This document shows, piece after piece, positions 7,227-7,955 of a DNA stretch of 7,955 bases. Made by a program: the position numbers and the translations under genes. The DNA comes from an uncultured Flavobacteriales bacterium (GTDB lineage Bacteria; Bacteroidota; Bacteroidia; CAIKAF01). The notes below the pieces were generated by a model. It saw nothing but the letters and a program-made list of their open reading frames with translations. It had not been told where the DNA came from and made no database searches. The stretch lies in NCBI GenBank assembly GCA_937925455.1, contig CALEWF010000145.1, positions 1 to 7,955 of the forward strand. Reading direction: 5' to 3'. Numbering within the stretch: the stretch's first letter is position 1; each line of letters opens with the position of its first letter.

Positions 7227-7286
7227 AAGTTTTTTCGGGTTAAATCTTGTATTGAAAACAAGTTAAATGCAATGCCTATTAGGCTT

Positions 7287-7303
7287 TTGCAAAGATTTTG
7301 CAA
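7287..7303. repeat. Short perfect hairpin after the peptidase gene
   Basis: TTGCAAA and TTTGCAA form a perfect 7-bp stem with a 3-nt loop (GAT), 60 bases after the peptidase stop. No T-run follows on either strand, so it is not a standard intrinsic terminator, though it could stabilise an mRNA end. Confidence 0.35.
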
Positions 7304-7362
7304 TTGGGCAGTTACAAAATATACCCAATATTGTCTTTAAAGTATTTATAATTGGCTGCTTT

Positions 7363-7506
7363 GTGCGGCTGTCCGTTCCAAGTCCTCGGGGCTCAGCCGC
7401 ATGGTGCTAAGCGGGCAGCAGTATCTTCCTGCCGTCAGCTCTGCTGCCCGCAGCACCATGGGCTTCGCCCCTGCGGGCTTTCCACTTCCATCCCCGGCAG
7501 TTTTTT
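7363..7506. repeat. GC-rich three-hairpin intergenic element
   Basis: Positions 7361-7500 are 66% GC (92 of 140) within AT-rich DNA. Three stems are visible. GCGGCTG/CAGCCGC pairs 7365-7371 with 7394-7400. A 19-bp stem pairs 7401-7421 with 7441-7459 and is perfect apart from a 2-nt AA bulge; its loop is 19 nt. CTGCGGG pairs with CCC(G)GCAG at 7471-7500, followed by six T. The middle stem can instead extend outward to GGGGC (7388-7392) with GCCCC (7467-7471), which competes with the first hairpin. The element looks like a structured dispersed intergenic repeat, possibly of the REP/MITE kind, or a structured RNA. No coding sense was found. Confidence 0.6.
7471..7506 (+). terminator. Candidate intrinsic terminator in the GC-rich element
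   Basis: The stem CTGC-GGG / CCC-(G)-GCAG (7 bp, one bulged G, loop about 15 nt) is followed directly by TTTTTT at 7501-7506. It would end plus-strand transcripts coming from the reductase-thiolase-peptidase group, although it is about 245 bases past the peptidase stop. Confidence 0.4.
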
Positions 7507-7590
7507 GATTAACCTTATGCATTAGAAATTATCCAGAGGCATCCGCGGTAAGTCAAAGCGTCTATGCATACACTGTTATTGAAAAATTAT

Positions 7591-7816
7591 AACCATAGAT
7601 AGCACAAAAGATTACCGTGTGTTTTTGCTCTCATTTCTTTGTGTGCTTCGTGGTCAATTTTCTTCGTGTCCTTTGTAGTTCATGCTCGGATTGGATGATT
7701 TTTTACCACAAAGAACACAAAGGTTTTTACACAAAGGTCACAGAGTGCGGTCATTTCTGTAATAACTTTTTCTTTATGTGCTTTGTGGTTAAATTTTTCA
7801 CCACAGAGTACACAAA
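7591..7816. repeat. Cluster of six ACCACAAAG/CACAAAGG repeat units
   Basis: Related units of about 17-22 bases occur in both orientations. Forward copies are at 7591-7610 (degenerate), 7705-7723, 7729-7745 (partial) and 7800-7816. Reverse copies are at 7635-7653 with a tandem second at 7659-7680, and at 7767-7790. The reverse copy at 7664-7680 pairs with the forward copy at 7705-7721 at 14 of 17 positions, and CTTTGTGGT (7781-7789) pairs with ACCACAGAG (7800-7808) at 8 of 9, so stem-loops can form. This is the ACCACAGAG-ACACAAAG type of repeat met in many environmental bacterial genomes (from memory). It creates a spurious reading frame with peptides such as HKEHKG and TTEYTN. Confidence 0.6.
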
Positions 7817-7861
7817 TCAATAAACCAATTAAAAAACGTCTTCAACCCATTTTAATGCAAT

Positions 7862-7899
7862 TGAAGTAAAAGGCTGTTTGAACCCAGGTGGTTACTTCA
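7862..7899. repeat. 8-bp inverted repeat near the window end
   Basis: TGAAGTAA at 7862-7869 and TTACTTCA at 7892-7899 are perfect inverted copies with a 22-nt spacer. It may be an operator or leader hairpin for whatever gene follows, but nothing in the window tests this. Confidence 0.3.
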
Positions 7900-7955
7900 T
7901 TTAATAGGCTTTAATACAGAAATTAAAATGACTTTGCATTATATCCGGTTTTCTA

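Larger units (their letters stand above)
7227..7955. other. 729-bp repeat-rich intergenic region
   Basis: I see no protein gene I can support here. The region contains a 7-bp perfect hairpin (7287-7303), a 66% GC three-hairpin element (7363-7506), an array of short inverted units (7591-7816) and an 8-bp inverted repeat near the end (7862-7899). Positions 7507-7590 hold nothing recognisable. An ATG at 7928 preceded by A-rich DNA could open a gene running off the edge, but only nine codons (MTLHYIRFS) are visible, too few to call. Confidence 0.7.

Noticed and set aside
7365..7500. tRNA or other standard RNA gene in the GC-rich element
   Set aside because: The hairpin layout does not match a tRNA cloverleaf: no T-loop GGTTCRA, no anticodon arm of correct size and no acceptor stem.
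7591..7816. CRISPR array
   Set aside because: The units vary in sequence, orientation and spacing, there are no uniform spacers, and no cas genes are present.
7617..7823. 68-codon plus-strand reading frame
   Set aside because: It is the translation of the ACCACAAAG-type repeat units; peptides such as HKEHKG and TTEYTN are the usual spurious product of this repeat.
7928..7955. Start of a protein gene running off the right edge
   Set aside because: Only nine codons are visible, with no recognisable motif.

Overview
The window looks like chromosomal DNA from a member of the Bacteroidota, perhaps the Chitinophagia/Sphingobacteriia side. That placement is inferred. Genes are AT-rich, starts are preceded by A/T-rich DNA rather than clear Shine-Dalgarno sequences, several upstream regions carry TAnnTTTG boxes (the Bacteroidota -7 element), and the protein families fit. 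No phage, plasmid, CRISPR, toxin-antitoxin or defence genes are visible. The coding part is ordinary metabolism and cell-envelope upkeep, and I did not find a convincing new multi-gene system.

Layout. Positions 1-337 are non-coding, with an AT-rich short-period repeat and a more GC-rich run of hairpins. A LolC/LolE-type ABC permease lies on the minus strand (338-1648, TTG start). A 129-bp divergent intergenic region follows. Then come, on the plus strand, a secreted exo-N-acetylmuramidase (namZ, 1778-2989) and, 2 bp later, a small three-helix membrane protein (2992-3255). After 218 bp comes the tRNA1(Val) adenine-N6 methyltransferase trmN6 (3474-4190), which has a possible promoter almost touching its start codon. 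A second plus-strand group holds a DECR-type 2,4-dienoyl-CoA reductase (4277-5170), an acetoacetyl-CoA-type thiolase (5254-6432) and an SH3-NlpC/P60 peptidase (6453-7226). The last 729 bp (7227-7955) are non-coding and rich in repeats.

How the genes work together. The reductase and thiolase make a fatty-acid beta-oxidation pair: one handles intermediates from unsaturated acids, the other cleaves the terminal acetoacetyl-CoA. NamZ and the NlpC/P60 enzyme could both serve peptidoglycan turnover, NamZ outside the cytoplasm on the sugar chain and the signal-less peptidase on stem peptides inside. That link is inferred, since they are about 3.5 kb apart and not in one operon.

The most unusual material is non-coding. 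A 66% GC element at 7363-7506 can fold into three consecutive hairpins ending in a T-run. Six related ACCACAAAG/CACAAAGG units in alternating orientation lie at 7591-7816. A hairpin-rich patch lies at 79-230. These look like dispersed intergenic repeat families, which only a genome-wide copy count can establish.
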